From contig JAHCHW010000005.1 of assembly GCA_026129525.1 (NCBI GenBank), positions 276,538-340,537 of the forward strand: DNA of 64,000 nucleotides, read 5' to 3'. A program made the translations under genes and the position numbers. The notes below the pieces were generated by a model that had not been told where the DNA came from, searched no databases, and was given only the letters and a program-made list of their open reading frames with translations. The DNA comes from Chitinophagales bacterium (GTDB lineage Bacteria; Bacteroidota; Bacteroidia; Chitinophagales; LD1). The first letter of the stretch is position 1, and every line of letters begins with the position of its first letter. Of this stretch, positions 51,922-63,300 are shown in pieces.

Positions 51922-53472
51922 TTAATCAATCTTTATCTCTTCGTCATTATCGTCAAAAAACTTGTACTCGGTAATGCCGAAATCTTCGTTGGGATGAATG
52001 GCAATCCATTTTTTGTATTTCAAAAACCACCGCATACGTAAACTCGGAAAACCTTTGCGTAAATAAGCGGCAATAATAGGGTGGCAGTAAAGTTTAAGTT
52101 TGGTGTGTGTGTTCAGCAGGTGTTCGAGGTCATTCACCATTTCATCTATTAACAGCAGCGAAGCATTTATCTGTCCGGTGCCGCTGCAAGTGGGGCAGGC
52201 TTCGGTAGTGCTTATGTTTATTTCGGGGCGCACGCGCTCGCGGGTAATTTGCATAATGTTGAACTTCGAAAGCGGCAGAATAGTATGCGTAGCTCTGTCT
52301 AACTCCATTACATCTTTCATTTTCTGATGCACCAACCGCTTGTTGTCGGGGTTCTTCATATCTATAAAGTCCACCACAATAATGCCGCCCAAATCGCGCA
52401 GGCGCAGCTGCCTGCCCACTTCCTCGGCAGCTTCCAAATTTACTTTTAAGGCATTGCTTTCCTGATCGCCCTCCATAGTGGAGCGGTGCCCGCTGTTTAC
52501 ATCAATTACATGCAACGCTTCGGTCTTTTCCAATATAAGATAGCTGCCGTTGGGCATAGTAACTGTTTTGCCGAACGATGATTTTATTTGCCGTGTAATG
52601 CCAAACTGATCAAAAATGGGCACCTTGCCATTGTAGCGGTTTACAATATCTTTTTTATCGGGCGCTACACGTTTCAAATATTCTTCCACATCGCGGGCAA
52701 TGGCGGGGTCATCGGTAACAATGCGGTTAAACTGGGGTGAAAGCAAATCGCGCAGAATGCTTTGTGTTTTATCTACCTCGCTAAGTACCTTTGTAACGGG
52801 CTGTGCATGACGCAGATTACGCATCATGGTTTGCCACTTTTCTTGTAGCGCAAGCAAGTCCTGATGCAATTCGGCTGCTCCTTTTCCTGCTGCTACGGTA
52901 CGAACAATTACACCAAAATTTTTCGGCTTCAGACTCTCTACCAAATTTTTGAGACGCTTGCGCTCATCTGCCGAGTCAATTTTTTTTGAAACACCCACCG
53001 TGTTATTAAAAGGCGTAAGCACCAAAAACCTGCCGGCAATAGAAACCTCGCAAGTAAGGCGCGGACCTTTGGTAGAAATGGGCTCCTTTAAAATTTGAAC
53101 CAATAGAAAATGCTTGTTGGAAAGCACCTCTTTTACATTTCCGGTTTTTACAATTTCGGGTTGCATTTCGAAATTGTTGAGCATTTGCTCGGGCGATACG
53201 TTGCCGGCAACACACTGTCCGGTAAATTTCATGAGCGAGCGGATGTCGGGGCTTAGGTCGGTGTAGTGCAAAAAGGCATCTTTTTCGTGCCCCACATCAA
53301 CAAAGGCTGCGTTAAGCCCGGGCATTACCTTTTTGATTTTGCCCAAATAAACATCGCCCACATTAAAGCGGTTGTTGTTGCGTTCCTGATGCAACTCTAC
53401 CAACTGCTTGTTTTCCAACAAAGCAATATCCACCCCATTAGGCGTGGAATGAATAATAAGTTCTTTTATCAC
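51922..53472 (-). CDS. rng: Ribonuclease E/G
   Basis: 516 residues, the size of RNase G-type enzymes. The N terminus has an S1 RNA-binding domain (VGDVYLGKIKKVMPGLNAAFVDVG, spanning residues ~38-110). Catalytic metal ligands are the Asp in HVIDVNSGHR (~320) and in VVDFIDMKNP (~358), and the zinc-link motif CPTCSGTGQ is near 427. It processes rRNA precursors and decays mRNA in the cytoplasm. The gene lies downstream of the small basic protein, TPR and HU genes, an order I recall as common in Bacteroidota. Confidence 0.95.
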   Translation of the reverse strand: MIKELIIHSTPNGVDIALLENKQLVELHQERNNNRFNVGDVYLGKIKKVMPGLNAAFVDVGHEKDAFLHYTDLSPDIRSLMKFTGQCVAGNVSPEQMLNNFEMQPEIVKTGNVKEVLSNKHFLLVQILKEPISTKGPRLTCEVSIAGRFLVLTPFNNTVGVSKKIDSADERKRLKNLVESLKPKNFGVIVRTVAAGKGAAELHQDLLALQEKWQTMMRNLRHAQPVTKVLSEVDKTQSILRDLLSPQFNRIVTDDPAIARDVEEYLKRVAPDKKDIVNRYNGKVPIFDQFGITRQIKSSFGKTVTMPNGSYLILEKTEALHVIDVNSGHRSTMEGDQESNALKVNLEAAEEVGRQLRLRDLGGIIVVDFIDMKNPDNKRLVHQKMKDVMELDRATHTILPLSKFNIMQITRERVRPEINISTTEACPTCSGTGQINASLLLIDEMVNDLEHLLNTHTKLKLYCHPIIAAYLRKGFPSLRMRWFLKYKKWIAIHPNEDFGITEYKFFDDNDEEIKID

Positions 53473-53558
53473 AAAATAAGTTTTGCAACCCGCTTTTGGT
53501 GGGTTGGTAGTTAAAATTTAGAAGGTAAGCCGATGAAGGAAAGGAAAGGATAAGGAAG

Positions 53559-53585
53559 AAAGTGGCGCTTTGCGGGCGCCACTTT
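53559..53585. terminator. Strong hairpin downstream of the small basic-protein gene
   Basis: Arms AAAGTGGCGC (53559-53568) and GCGCCACTTT (53576-53585), 7-nt loop, 6 bp after the stop. Only a mixed purine run on the far side, so termination by itself may be weak; an mRNA-end stabiliser is possible. Confidence 0.55.
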
Positions 53586-53590
53586 ACAGA

Positions 53591-53680
53591 TTACTTCTTC
53601 TTATGACGGTTTTTTCTGAGACGCTTTTTGCGCTTATGGGTGGCAATCTTATGTCTCTTTCTCTTTTTACCGCAAGGCAT
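53591..53680 (-). CDS. Very small basic AURKAIP1/COX24-like (mS38-type) protein
   Basis: 29 codons: begins MPCGKKRKRHKIATHKRKK and ends NRHKKK; 19 of 29 residues are Lys, Arg or His. This matches a highly conserved Bacteroidota protein annotated as AURKAIP1/COX24 domain-containing, related to the mitochondrial ribosomal protein mS38, and is probably a ribosomal or ribosome-associated protein. It is too short for common gene finders. It sits between the TPR gene (28 bp upstream) and RNase E/G, followed by a hairpin. Confidence 0.88.
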   Translation of the reverse strand: MPCGKKRKRHKIATHKRKKRLRKNRHKKK

Positions 53681-53708
53681 ATTGTTCTGTTTTTATGAAT
53701 TAACCTGG

Positions 53709-54521
53709 TTACTTAATGTTTTGAATAAACTTGTCTATTTCACTCTTTAACTCAGGGCTGGTAACGGTTTTTTTGCACCTTTCGAGCAGTTCAACCGCCT
53801 TTTCTTTATTGCCGAGTTTGTTATGCGCTTCCGCCAACAGCAGCAATGCCTCCGAATTTTGAGGCTGCAAATATAGAATTTTTTCCAAGCGGGCAATGGC
53901 TTTGTCGTACTGCCCCGAAACAATGCCAAAACGCCCGAGCATAAGCAGGGCATCAACATTGGTGGAATCTTTCTTTACCATATCCAACAAAATGCTCACG
54001 CCTTCCATGGGTTGCTGCCCGCCTTCCATATAGGCTGACGCAAGGCGCAGCTGATTTTCGGTTTGGGTAGAATCGAGCGCAAGCGCTTCTTTGTAAGCTT
54101 TAATGGCTGTGTTATTTAAATATTGGCGAGCCTTGTCATCGGGCGCGGTAGGCAACAGCAACATACAGTAATCGCCCGTTTGCACCCAATAGGTTACATC
54201 GTTTTTGGCTTCGGCATTTTTGGTAAGGTAGTACACCACCGCCAACGGTTTATCCTGCTGGGCAAACTCCTGCACTAAGTTTTCGTAGTCGTTGGCACTT
54301 ATCAGCTTTTCTACCTTTTTGCGTATGGTATCGTTCTGAATAATGGCTGCGGTTTCGGCAACGTATTCTTCAATGTCTAACTCGTTAGGATTACCGCCTT
54401 GCTTTTTGGCAGTAGCAGCTGCCGCATCCGTTTCTTTAGGCTTTTTGATGGAGGTAAAAAGATAAACACCCACGCACATCACAGCGCAGGAGGCAATTAC
54501 TAAAATTTGGTTTTGGTTCAT
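53709..54521 (-). CDS. Tetratricopeptide-repeat protein with N-terminal membrane anchor
   Basis: 270 residues. Residues ~4-23 (QILVIASCAVMCVGVYLF) form a membrane helix or uncleaved signal. An Ala-rich linker precedes TPR motifs from ~residue 125 to the end (AYKEALALDSTQTENQLRLA, AIARLEKILYLQPQNSEALL, AHNKLGNKEKAVELLERC). Likely a protein-interaction scaffold on the periplasmic or cytoplasmic face. In Bacteroidota it commonly neighbours HU and Rne/Rng. Function unknown. Confidence 0.85.
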   Translation of the reverse strand: MNQNQILVIASCAVMCVGVYLFTSIKKPKETDAAAATAKKQGGNPNELDIEEYVAETAAIIQNDTIRKKVEKLISANDYENLVQEFAQQDKPLAVVYYLTKNAEAKNDVTYWVQTGDYCMLLLPTAPDDKARQYLNNTAIKAYKEALALDSTQTENQLRLASAYMEGGQQPMEGVSILLDMVKKDSTNVDALLMLGRFGIVSGQYDKAIARLEKILYLQPQNSEALLLLAEAHNKLGNKEKAVELLERCKKTVTSPELKSEIDKFIQNIK

Positions 54522-54581
54522 TAAAAACAGGTTTGCTCGTTTTTAAAAAAGAGTGCAAACCTATTCTTTAAAACGGAAAAT

Positions 54582-54594
54582 GCCGATAGTCGGC
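54582..54594 (-). terminator. Weak hairpin after the HU gene
   Basis: GCCGA-TAG-TCGGC immediately after the HU stop, followed on the minus strand by ATTTTCCGTTTT. Short stem and imperfect T-tract. Confidence 0.35.
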
Positions 54595-54903
54595 TTACTC
54601 GGCAGGCGGAGGAGCCGCTTCTGCCCTACCTTGTTTTACTTCGTCCACAAATGTTTTGGCGGGTTTAAATGCCGGTATGTAATGCTCTGGTATTACGATT
54701 GATTCGTTGCGCTTAATAATGCGCCCTATTTTTTTTGCCCGCTTTTTGGTAATAAAACTTCCGAAGCCCCGCACATATACATTCTCGCCTGCCTTGAGCG
54801 ATTCGCGCACTTCTTTAAAAAAAGCCTCTAAAGCCACTAATACATCAACTTTTGGAACTCCGGTTGAGTCCGAAACTCTGGTAACAATGTCTGCTTTCCT
54901 CAT
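54595..54903 (-). CDS. HU/IHF family DNA-binding protein
   Basis: 102 residues. KADIVTRVSDSTGVPKVDVLVALEAFF forms the helical dimerisation part; VYVRGFGSFITKKRAKKIGR is the start of the DNA-binding arm; YIPAFKPAKTFVDEVK closes the fold. A short acidic/Pro tail (RAEAAPPPAE) extends beyond the usual 90 residues. A nucleoid-associated, DNA-bending protein. It leads the HU-TPR-small protein-RNase E/G run, and diverges from recG across 157 bp. Confidence 0.93.
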   Translation of the reverse strand: MRKADIVTRVSDSTGVPKVDVLVALEAFFKEVRESLKAGENVYVRGFGSFITKKRAKKIGRIIKRNESIVIPEHYIPAFKPAKTFVDEVKQGRAEAAPPPAE

Positions 54904-55060
54904 AGCGTCTGGTTTTGGTTCTGAAATTTGGTGTGCTAAGCCGTGTGCAACAGTTCAGTAAATATGCAAAAAATAATTCTTCGTTCGAAATTTTGTTGTG
55001 CACGCCTCTAAAACTACCGTGCTCGTTCGCTAATTCTAAATTTGGATTTTCGAATCCGCC

Positions 55061-57163
55061 ATGTCGTCTGTACTGCAAACTCCTATTGAATACCTGAAAG
55101 GCGTAGGTCCTCAGCGAGGAGAATTGCTGAAGAAAGAGTTGGACATTTACACCTTTGGCGATTTGCTCCACTACTATCCGTTCCGCTATGTGGACCGCAG
55201 CGTTATTCACCGTATAAAGGACATTACTCCACTTACGCAGTTCATTCAACTGAAAGGAAAAATTTCGGGCTTTCGGCAAATAGGAGCGGGAAGGCAAAAA
55301 CGATTACTTGCTACCTTTAGCGATGACAGCGGTGAAATCGAACTGGTGTGGTTTCAGGGGGCAGACTGGGTTTTGAAAACCCTGAAGGTGAACACGGAGT
55401 ATCTCCTCTTCGGAAAACCGCAAATATTCAATCATGCTTACAACATTCCCCATCCCGAAATGGAAATGTTTACCGATGAGGTAAAAACCTCCGGCAAAGG
55501 ATTGCAGCCGGTGTATTCGAGCAGCGAAAAAGCGCGTAAAAAATATTTAGACTCCAAGGGCATTTCAAAACTGACGCAGGCGCTGCTGATGCAGTTGTCG
55601 GAAAAAGATGTGCCGGAATTTTTGCCTGCCGAAGTAGTACAGCAATACAAACTCACTTCGCGCTTTCATGCGCTCCACCACATCCATTACCCGAAAAGCG
55701 AAGCACATTTACATGCAGCCATGCGTAGGCTCAAATTCGAAGAGTTGTTTCTTATTCAGTTGCAGATGCTTACCCTGAAAGCCAATCGCCATCAGGCAAC
55801 AAAAGGGTTTATGTTCGAAAAAATTGATAACCACTTCGACCGTTTTTACAAGAGTAGTTTGCCGTTCCGTTTAACCGAAGCGCAAAAGCGTGTACTGCGC
55901 GAAATACGCAAAGACACTCTTTCGGGAAAACAAATGAACCGCCTGTTGCAAGGCGATGTAGGCAGCGGAAAAACTATCGTGGCGCTGCTTACCATGCTGA
56001 TGGCATTAGATAACAACTTTCAGGCGTGCCTGATGGCGCCCACCGAAATTCTCGCCAATCAGCATTTCGAAAACATCATGGAATTGCTGCGCGGAATAAA
56101 GTTGGAAGTAGCGCTGCTAACCGGCAGCGTAAAAGGCAAAGCGCGCAAATACATTTTAGACGGACTGGCAAACGGAACCATTCACATGGTTATAGGCACG
56201 CACGCGTTGATTGAAGAAACGGTGGCTTTCAAAAATTTGGGAATGGTGGTAATTGATGAGCAACACCGCTTTGGTGTAGCCCAACGCGCCAGCTTGTGGA
56301 CGAAAAACGAAAACCCACCGCATATTCTGGTAATGACCGCCACGCCCATTCCGCGCACCCTTGCCATGACCGTGTATGGCGATTTGGATGTATCGGTTAT
56401 TGATGAATTACCCCCGGGAAGAAAGCCCATTAAAACCATTCACCGCACCGATGTTGCCCGTATGCAGGTATTCGGTTTTCTGCACAATGAAATTGCCAAA
56501 GGCAGGCAGGTGTATGTGGTGTATCCGCTTATTGAAGAAAGCGAAGCATTGGATTTAAAACACCTGATGGATGGCTACGAAAGCTTATCGCGCGCTTTTC
56601 CGAAACCGCAGTATCAAATCAGTATTGTGCATGGCAAAATGCGTCCGGCTGATAAGGATTTTGAAATGCAGCGCTTTGTAAAACACGAAACTCAACTGAT
56701 GATTGCCACTACGGTGATTGAAGTAGGCGTAAACGTTCCGAATGCCAGTGTGATGGTGATTGAAAATGCCGAGCGCTTCGGATTAGCGCAGTTGCACCAG
56801 TTGCGTGGGCGCGTGGGGCGCGGTGCCGACCAAAGTTATTGCATACTGATGACGGGCAACAAACTGACCAACGAAGCCAAACAGCGCATTGGCGTAATGT
56901 GCCAAACCAACGATGGTTTTGTAATTGCCGAAGAGGATTTAAAGCTGCGCGGTCCCGGTGATTTGGAGGGCACCCGCCAAAGCGGTATGCTGCACTTAAA
57001 ATTGGCCGACCTGGCACTCGACAGTAAAATTCTCGAAGCCGCCCGCCAAACCGCACAGCATATTATGGACGATGATGCACAACTCTCCAAACCCGAGCAC
57101 CAGCCGTTGCTGAAATTTTTGCAGGAGAATTTGAAGGATAAAGCGTGGGCAAAAATTAGTTGA
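55061..57163 (+). CDS. recG: ATP-dependent DNA helicase RecG
   Basis: 700 residues, complete. The N-terminal wedge/OB domain begins PIEYLKGVGPQRGELLKKEL and has the OB-fold around residues 60-150. Helicase motifs: Walker A GDVGSGKTIVALL near 299, motif II VIDEQHRFGVAQR near 400, motif III TATPIPRTLAMT near 427, motif VI QLRGRVGRGADQSYC near 583. RecG remodels stalled replication forks and branched DNA. The 57164-57304 gap to the next gene holds no recognised element apart from GCATGTAACATGC. Confidence 0.96.
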   Translation: MSSVLQTPIEYLKGVGPQRGELLKKELDIYTFGDLLHYYPFRYVDRSVIHRIKDITPLTQFIQLKGKISGFRQIGAGRQKRLLATFSDDSGEIELVWFQGADWVLKTLKVNTEYLLFGKPQIFNHAYNIPHPEMEMFTDEVKTSGKGLQPVYSSSEKARKKYLDSKGISKLTQALLMQLSEKDVPEFLPAEVVQQYKLTSRFHALHHIHYPKSEAHLHAAMRRLKFEELFLIQLQMLTLKANRHQATKGFMFEKIDNHFDRFYKSSLPFRLTEAQKRVLREIRKDTLSGKQMNRLLQGDVGSGKTIVALLTMLMALDNNFQACLMAPTEILANQHFENIMELLRGIKLEVALLTGSVKGKARKYILDGLANGTIHMVIGTHALIEETVAFKNLGMVVIDEQHRFGVAQRASLWTKNENPPHILVMTATPIPRTLAMTVYGDLDVSVIDELPPGRKPIKTIHRTDVARMQVFGFLHNEIAKGRQVYVVYPLIEESEALDLKHLMDGYESLSRAFPKPQYQISIVHGKMRPADKDFEMQRFVKHETQLMIATTVIEVGVNVPNASVMVIENAERFGLAQLHQLRGRVGRGADQSYCILMTGNKLTNEAKQRIGVMCQTNDGFVIAEEDLKLRGPGDLEGTRQSGMLHLKLADLALDSKILEAARQTAQHIMDDDAQLSKPEHQPLLKFLQENLKDKAWAKIS

Positions 57164-57304
57164 CGCTATTTTTCCTTCTTAATGTCTTCGTAACAAAAAG
57201 TGTTCTTCCTATTGAACGCATGTAACATGCTTGTGGAGAATAATCAGCAAAAAAAATGGCTAACCTTTTTTCTACAGAAACATATTTACATCAAACATCA
57301 CATA

Positions 57305-60300
57305 ATGAAAAACTATTCCCCTTCACAGTTTTATCTCAATTCTTATTTAACTGCAACACATAAAACATTTTTGAAGCAGTTTAAAAAGCGATTGTTTGTT
57401 TGGCTGCTTGCAGCGTGCAGCATTTTTTCTTTTCAAAATAACGGACTCTATGCCCAACAGGTGTTGCATCATTTCGATTATAATAATGACGGAGGCTATC
57501 CGAATGGCGACCTTGTTTCGGATGGCACATGGCTTTACGGCACAACCAACAGTGGCGGCAGCTACGGCTACGGCACCATTTTTAAAGTAAAAACCGATGG
57601 CTCAAACTTTACTATTCTACGCAGTTTAGACGGTCTTGGGGCAAATCCAGCCGGCAGATTAGTTTTAAATGGTGCTTATCTGTATGGTATGGCTACCGAT
57701 GGTGGGATTTATGGATTTGGTGCTATTTTTAGGGTGGACACTATAAACGGATCCGGATATACCACATTGTTTGACTTCGATTACAGCAATGGTGCATCCC
57801 CTAATGGCGGCTTATACACCGATGGAAACCGACTATATGGAATGACTAAATATGGGGGAAATAACGGGTCGGGTCTTATATTTAAAATGAACCCTGATGG
57901 TACCGGATTCACTGTTCTGCATTACTTTGACAGTAGCAATGGTATAAATCCCGAAGGCGGTTTAATTTCTGACGGTACCTATTTATATGGTACGGCTTTA
58001 GGAGGTAACAATGGCGCAGGAGTTGTTTTCAGAATTGATACCGTGGATGGCTCGAACTTTATAAAGCTTTACGATTTTGTTAGTGTTAATGGAAGTAATC
58101 CGTGTGGAAGCTTAATACTTGGAGGCACATGGTTGTTTGGTATGACTACATTCGGAGGCATTAATAACAATGGGGTGGTTTTCAAGATAAAAACCGATGG
58201 AACCAACTTTAATAAATTACTTGACTTCGATTTAAACAATGGTAGGTACCCAAATGGAAGTTTAGTAACAGACGGTACCTGGTTGTATGGAATGACTGAG
58301 CATGATGGCGGTGGCGGTGTATCGGGTGTACTATTCAAACTTAAACAGGATGGTTCAAGCTACAACAAACTGATTAACTTCACCGGTGCAAACGGTCAAA
58401 ATCCGAGGGGTGGGCTAACCATGATTAGCAATACTTGCCCGATTTTATACGGTATGACCAAGTATGGCGGTACCTACTCGAAAGGTATAATTTTTAAGTA
58501 TAATGCACTTAACTCTGTCAACACCATTACATCTTGTCAAAATCCGTTTACGTGGATAGATGGTAACAACTACACTTCAAGTAATAATACCGCCAGCTAT
58601 ACATACATTGGAGGAAGCGTTAACGGCTGCGACAGCACAGTATTTTTAAATCTTACACTTCTTCGCTCGTCTACCAAGCCACAGTTTAATGTATCGGGCA
58701 CAAGTTATCTTTGTAATTTGGGTGATAAGCTTCAGCTAAACCTGATTGTACAGCCGCAAAATAAATTTACTTACGGACAAGCCCCTTATCCACCCACAGT
58801 AAACACTTCCGAAGTGGCGTGCAATTGCCCACCCGGCTATGTAGCTACCGGATATCAGGGGCGCTCAGGCGCGTGGATAGACCAGTTTTCACTTCGTTGT
58901 CGCGAGTTGATTGCGGGTAATACGTTGGGGGTTACAACAGTGGTAACCAACTCTAATGGGGTTAGTAATGGTGGTGCCCCCCGAGGACCTTTTGAGTTTA
59001 CGGGTGACACGGTTTTGGTAGGGTTAATAGTGTATAAAAACGGAACCTATTTGAATGGGGTACAAGCAATAGCACAGCCGCTTTCGGTAGTATTGGCAAA
59101 TGGCAACAATAGGTTAAATCCTATTTACTTACCCGTTGTAGGGAATACAAGCGATGCCGTTTGTAACCCCGATACCTTGTTTTTAGATAACGGTACGTTT
59201 ATGAGCGGAATGATGAAGTGGTCTGACGCCAACAATTATGCCGCTGCTGTGGGATTGAACAGCTACGGATATAGTTCCTATACGCCAACTCGTGATTTAT
59301 GTAACGAACAATACCTTTGGAACAATGGAAGCACGACTCGAGATATTACATTAACTGCCGCTGGTAGCTATGTGCTTACTGTTACCCACAACTCCGGATG
59401 CACCACACTATCTGACACATTTAATGTAGCTACCGGATTGGGTTTTACTACTATTGATACTACCGTTTGCGACAGCTATAGCTTTAAAGGCATAACGCTT
59501 ACAAAATCGGGCACATACCGCGACACCCTAACCAATGTAGTTGGTTGTGATAGTTTGGTTATACTGAACCTAACCGTTAAACGTTCTTCTTCTGACTATA
59601 CTTGTGCCGGCACCACATGGAGCGAAGTAGCCGCACCGGTTAATCTTACTTACAACGAGGTGGCTTTCGGAAACGGCATTTTTGTAGCAGTGGCATCAAG
59701 CGGTACGGGTAACCGCGTTATGACCAGCACTGATGGAGAAACATGGACTTCGCGCTCGTCTGCTGCCGATAACACATGGAATTCCGTAGCTTATGGAAAT
59801 GGGATGTTTGTAGCGGTGGCTTCTACCGGCACCGGCAATAGGGTAATGACCAGCCCTGACGGGATTACGTGGACTTCGCGAACCTCTGCAGCTGATAACT
59901 CATGGAACTCAGTTGTGTATGGAGATAGCTTATTCGTGGCGGTATCATCCACCGGCACCGGTAACCGCGTTATGACCAGCCCCGATGGTATAACCTGGAC
60001 TTCGCGCTCGTCTGCTGCCGATAACACATGGAATTCCGTAGCTTATGGAAATGGCGTGTTTGTGGCAGTGGCATCCAGCAGTATAGGCAACAGAGTAATG
60101 ACCAGCCCCGATGGCATTACATGGACAATAAGAACATCTGCTGCTAATAATATTTGGAATTCTGTGGCATACGGAAATGGATTATTTGTAGCCGTGTCAT
60201 CCACCGGAACAGGCAACCGCGTTATGACCAGCCCCGATGGTATTACATGGACAATAAGAACTTCTGCCGCTAACAACACTTGGAATTCGGTTACGTATGG

Positions 60301-63300
60301 CAAGGGTGTTTTTGTCGCGGTATCTTCAAGCGGTATTGGTAATAGGGTAATGACCAGCCCCGATGGCATTACATGGACATCGCAAACCTCTGCTGCAGAT
60401 AATGCCTGGAACTCGGTGGCATACGGAAACGGCATGTTTGTGGCGGTGGCTTCCGGTGGAACTAACCGTGTAATGATTTCAAAATGCCAGCCCGCACCTA
60501 TTTATGATGTAATAACCGCCTGCAACAGCTACACATGGATAAACGGAGTTACTTATACGGCAAGTAACAATACCGCCACCTACACTTTAACCAATCAAGC
60601 CGGTTGTGATAGCGTAGTTACATTGAACTTAACCATTAACAACAATACCGGTGTTCAAACCGTAACCGCTTGCGACAGTTACACTTGGATAGACGGCAAC
60701 ACCTATACCTCAAGCAACAACAGCGCTACGTTTACATTAACCAATCAGGCGGGTTGTGATAGTGTAGTTACATTGAACTTGACTATCAACCACAGCAATA
60801 CGGGAACAGATGTAATCACCGCTTGCGACAGCTACACTTGGATTGACGGTAATACTTACACCTCAAGCAACAACTCCGCTACGTTTACATTAACTAATCA
60901 GGCGGGTTGTGATAGTGTAGTTACATTGAACTTGACCATCAACCACAGCAACACCGGAACCGATGTAATTACTGCCTGTGATAGTTACACATGGATTGAT
61001 GGCAACACTTACACCTCAAGCAACAACACGGCTACGTTTATATTAACCAATCAGGCGGGTTGTGATTCAGTAGTTACTTTGAACTTGACCATCAACCACA
61101 GCAATACGGAAACTGATGTAATTACTGCTTGTGATAGTTACACATGGATTGATGGTAATACCTACACCTCAAGCAACAACACTGCTACGTTTACATTAAC
61201 CAATCAGGCGGGTTGCGATAGTGTAGTTACGCTGAACTTGACCATCAACCACAGCAACACCGGAACCGATGTAATTACTGCCTGTGATAGTTACACATGG
61301 ATTGATGGCAACACTTACACCTCAGGCAACAACACTGCTACGTTTACTTTAACCAATCAAGCGGGTTGTGATTCAGTAGTTACACTGCACTTGACCATCA
61401 ACCACAGCAATACGGGAACCGATGTAATTACTGCTTGTGATTCTTATGTGTGGATAGATGGTAATACCTATACATCAAGCAGCAACACCGCTACGTTTAC
61501 CTTAACCAACCAAGCCGGTTGTGATAGTGTAGTTACACTGAACTTGACTATCAACCACAGCAACACAGGAACTGATGTAATCACCGCTTGTGATTCTTAT
61601 GTGTGGATAGATGGTAATGCTTATACCTCAAGCAACAATACCGCTACGTTTACTTTAACTAATCAAGCAGGTTGTGATAGTGTTGTTACGCTGAACCTGA
61701 CCATCAACCACAGCAACTCAGGAACAGATGTAATTACTGCTTGTGATAGTTACACATGGATTGATGGTAACATTTACACTGCAAGCAACAATAGCGCTAC
61801 GTTTACATTAACCAACCAAGCGGGTTGTGATAGTGTAGTTACGCTGAACTTAACCATCAACCACAGCAATACAGGAACAGATGTAGTCACCGCTTGTGAT
61901 TCTTATGTGTGGATAGACGGCAACACCTACACCTCAAGCAACAATACTGCTACGTTTACCTTAACTAACCAGTCGGGTTGCGATAGTGTAGTTACACTGC
62001 ACTTGACTATCAACCACAGCAATACGGGAATTGATGTAATTACTGCTTGTGATTCTTATGTGTGGATAGATGGTAATACCTATACATCAAGCAACAACAC
62101 TGCTATGTTTACATTAACCAACCAAGCGGGTTGCGATAGTGTTGTTACGCTGAACTTGACCATCAACCACAGCAACACCGGAACAGATGTAATCACCGCT
62201 TGCGATTCTTATGTGTGGATAGACGGCAACACCTACACCTCAAGCAACAATACTGCTACGTTTACATTAACTAATCAGGCGGGTTGCGATTCAGTAATTA
62301 CGTTGAACCTGACCATTAACCACAGCAATACGGGAACTGATGTAATTACTGCTTGCGATTCTTATGTGTGGATAGACGGCAACACCTACACCTCAAGCAA
62401 CAATACTGCTACGTTTACATTAACTAATCAGGCGGGTTGCGATTCAGTAGTTACGTTGAACCTGACCATTAACCACAGCAATACGGGAACTGATGTAATT
62501 ACTGCTTGTGATTCTTATGTGTGGATAGATGGTAATGCTTATACCTCAAGCAACAATACCGCTACGTTTACTTTAACTAATCAAGCAGGTTGTGATAGCG
62601 TAGTTACGCTGAACTTGACTATCAACCACAGCAATACCGGAACTGATGTAATTACTGCTTGCGACAGCTACACTTGGATAGACGGCAACACTTATACATC
62701 AAGCAACAACACTGCCACGTTTACTTTAACCAATCAAGCAGGTTGTGATAGTGTAGTAACACTGAACTTAACTATCAACCACAGCAACACAGGAACTGAT
62801 GTAATCACCGCTTGCGACAGTTACACTTGGATTGATGGAATTACTTACACCGCAAACAACAATACCGCTACGGTTACTTTAACCAACCAAGCCGGTTGTG
62901 ATAGTGTAGTTACGTTGAACCTGACCATCAACCATAGCAATACGGGAACTGATGTAATTACTGCTTGTGATAGTTACACATGGATAGATGGTAATACCTA
63001 CACCTCAAGCAACAACTCGGCTACGTTTACTTTAACTAATCAAGCCGGTTGTGATAGTGTAGTTACGTTGAACCTGACCATTAACCACAGCAATACGGGA
63101 ACCGATGTAATTACTGCTTGCGATGGCTACACATGGATAGACGGTAATACCTATACTGCGAGCAACAACACCGCTACGTTTACCTTAACCAATCAGGCGG
63201 GTTGTGATTCAGTAGTTACTTTGAACTTGACCATCAACCACAGCAACACCGGAACTGATGTAATCACCGCTTGTGATTCTTATGTGTGGATAGATGGTAA

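Noticed and set aside
53559..53585. Calling the hairpin a standard rho-independent terminator
   Set aside because: No clear T-run follows on either strand, so I list it only as a hairpin with moderate confidence.
59791..60435. Minus-strand open frames over the propeller-like repeats
   Set aside because: They mirror the repeats of the giant gene on the other strand and have no start context or family resemblance.
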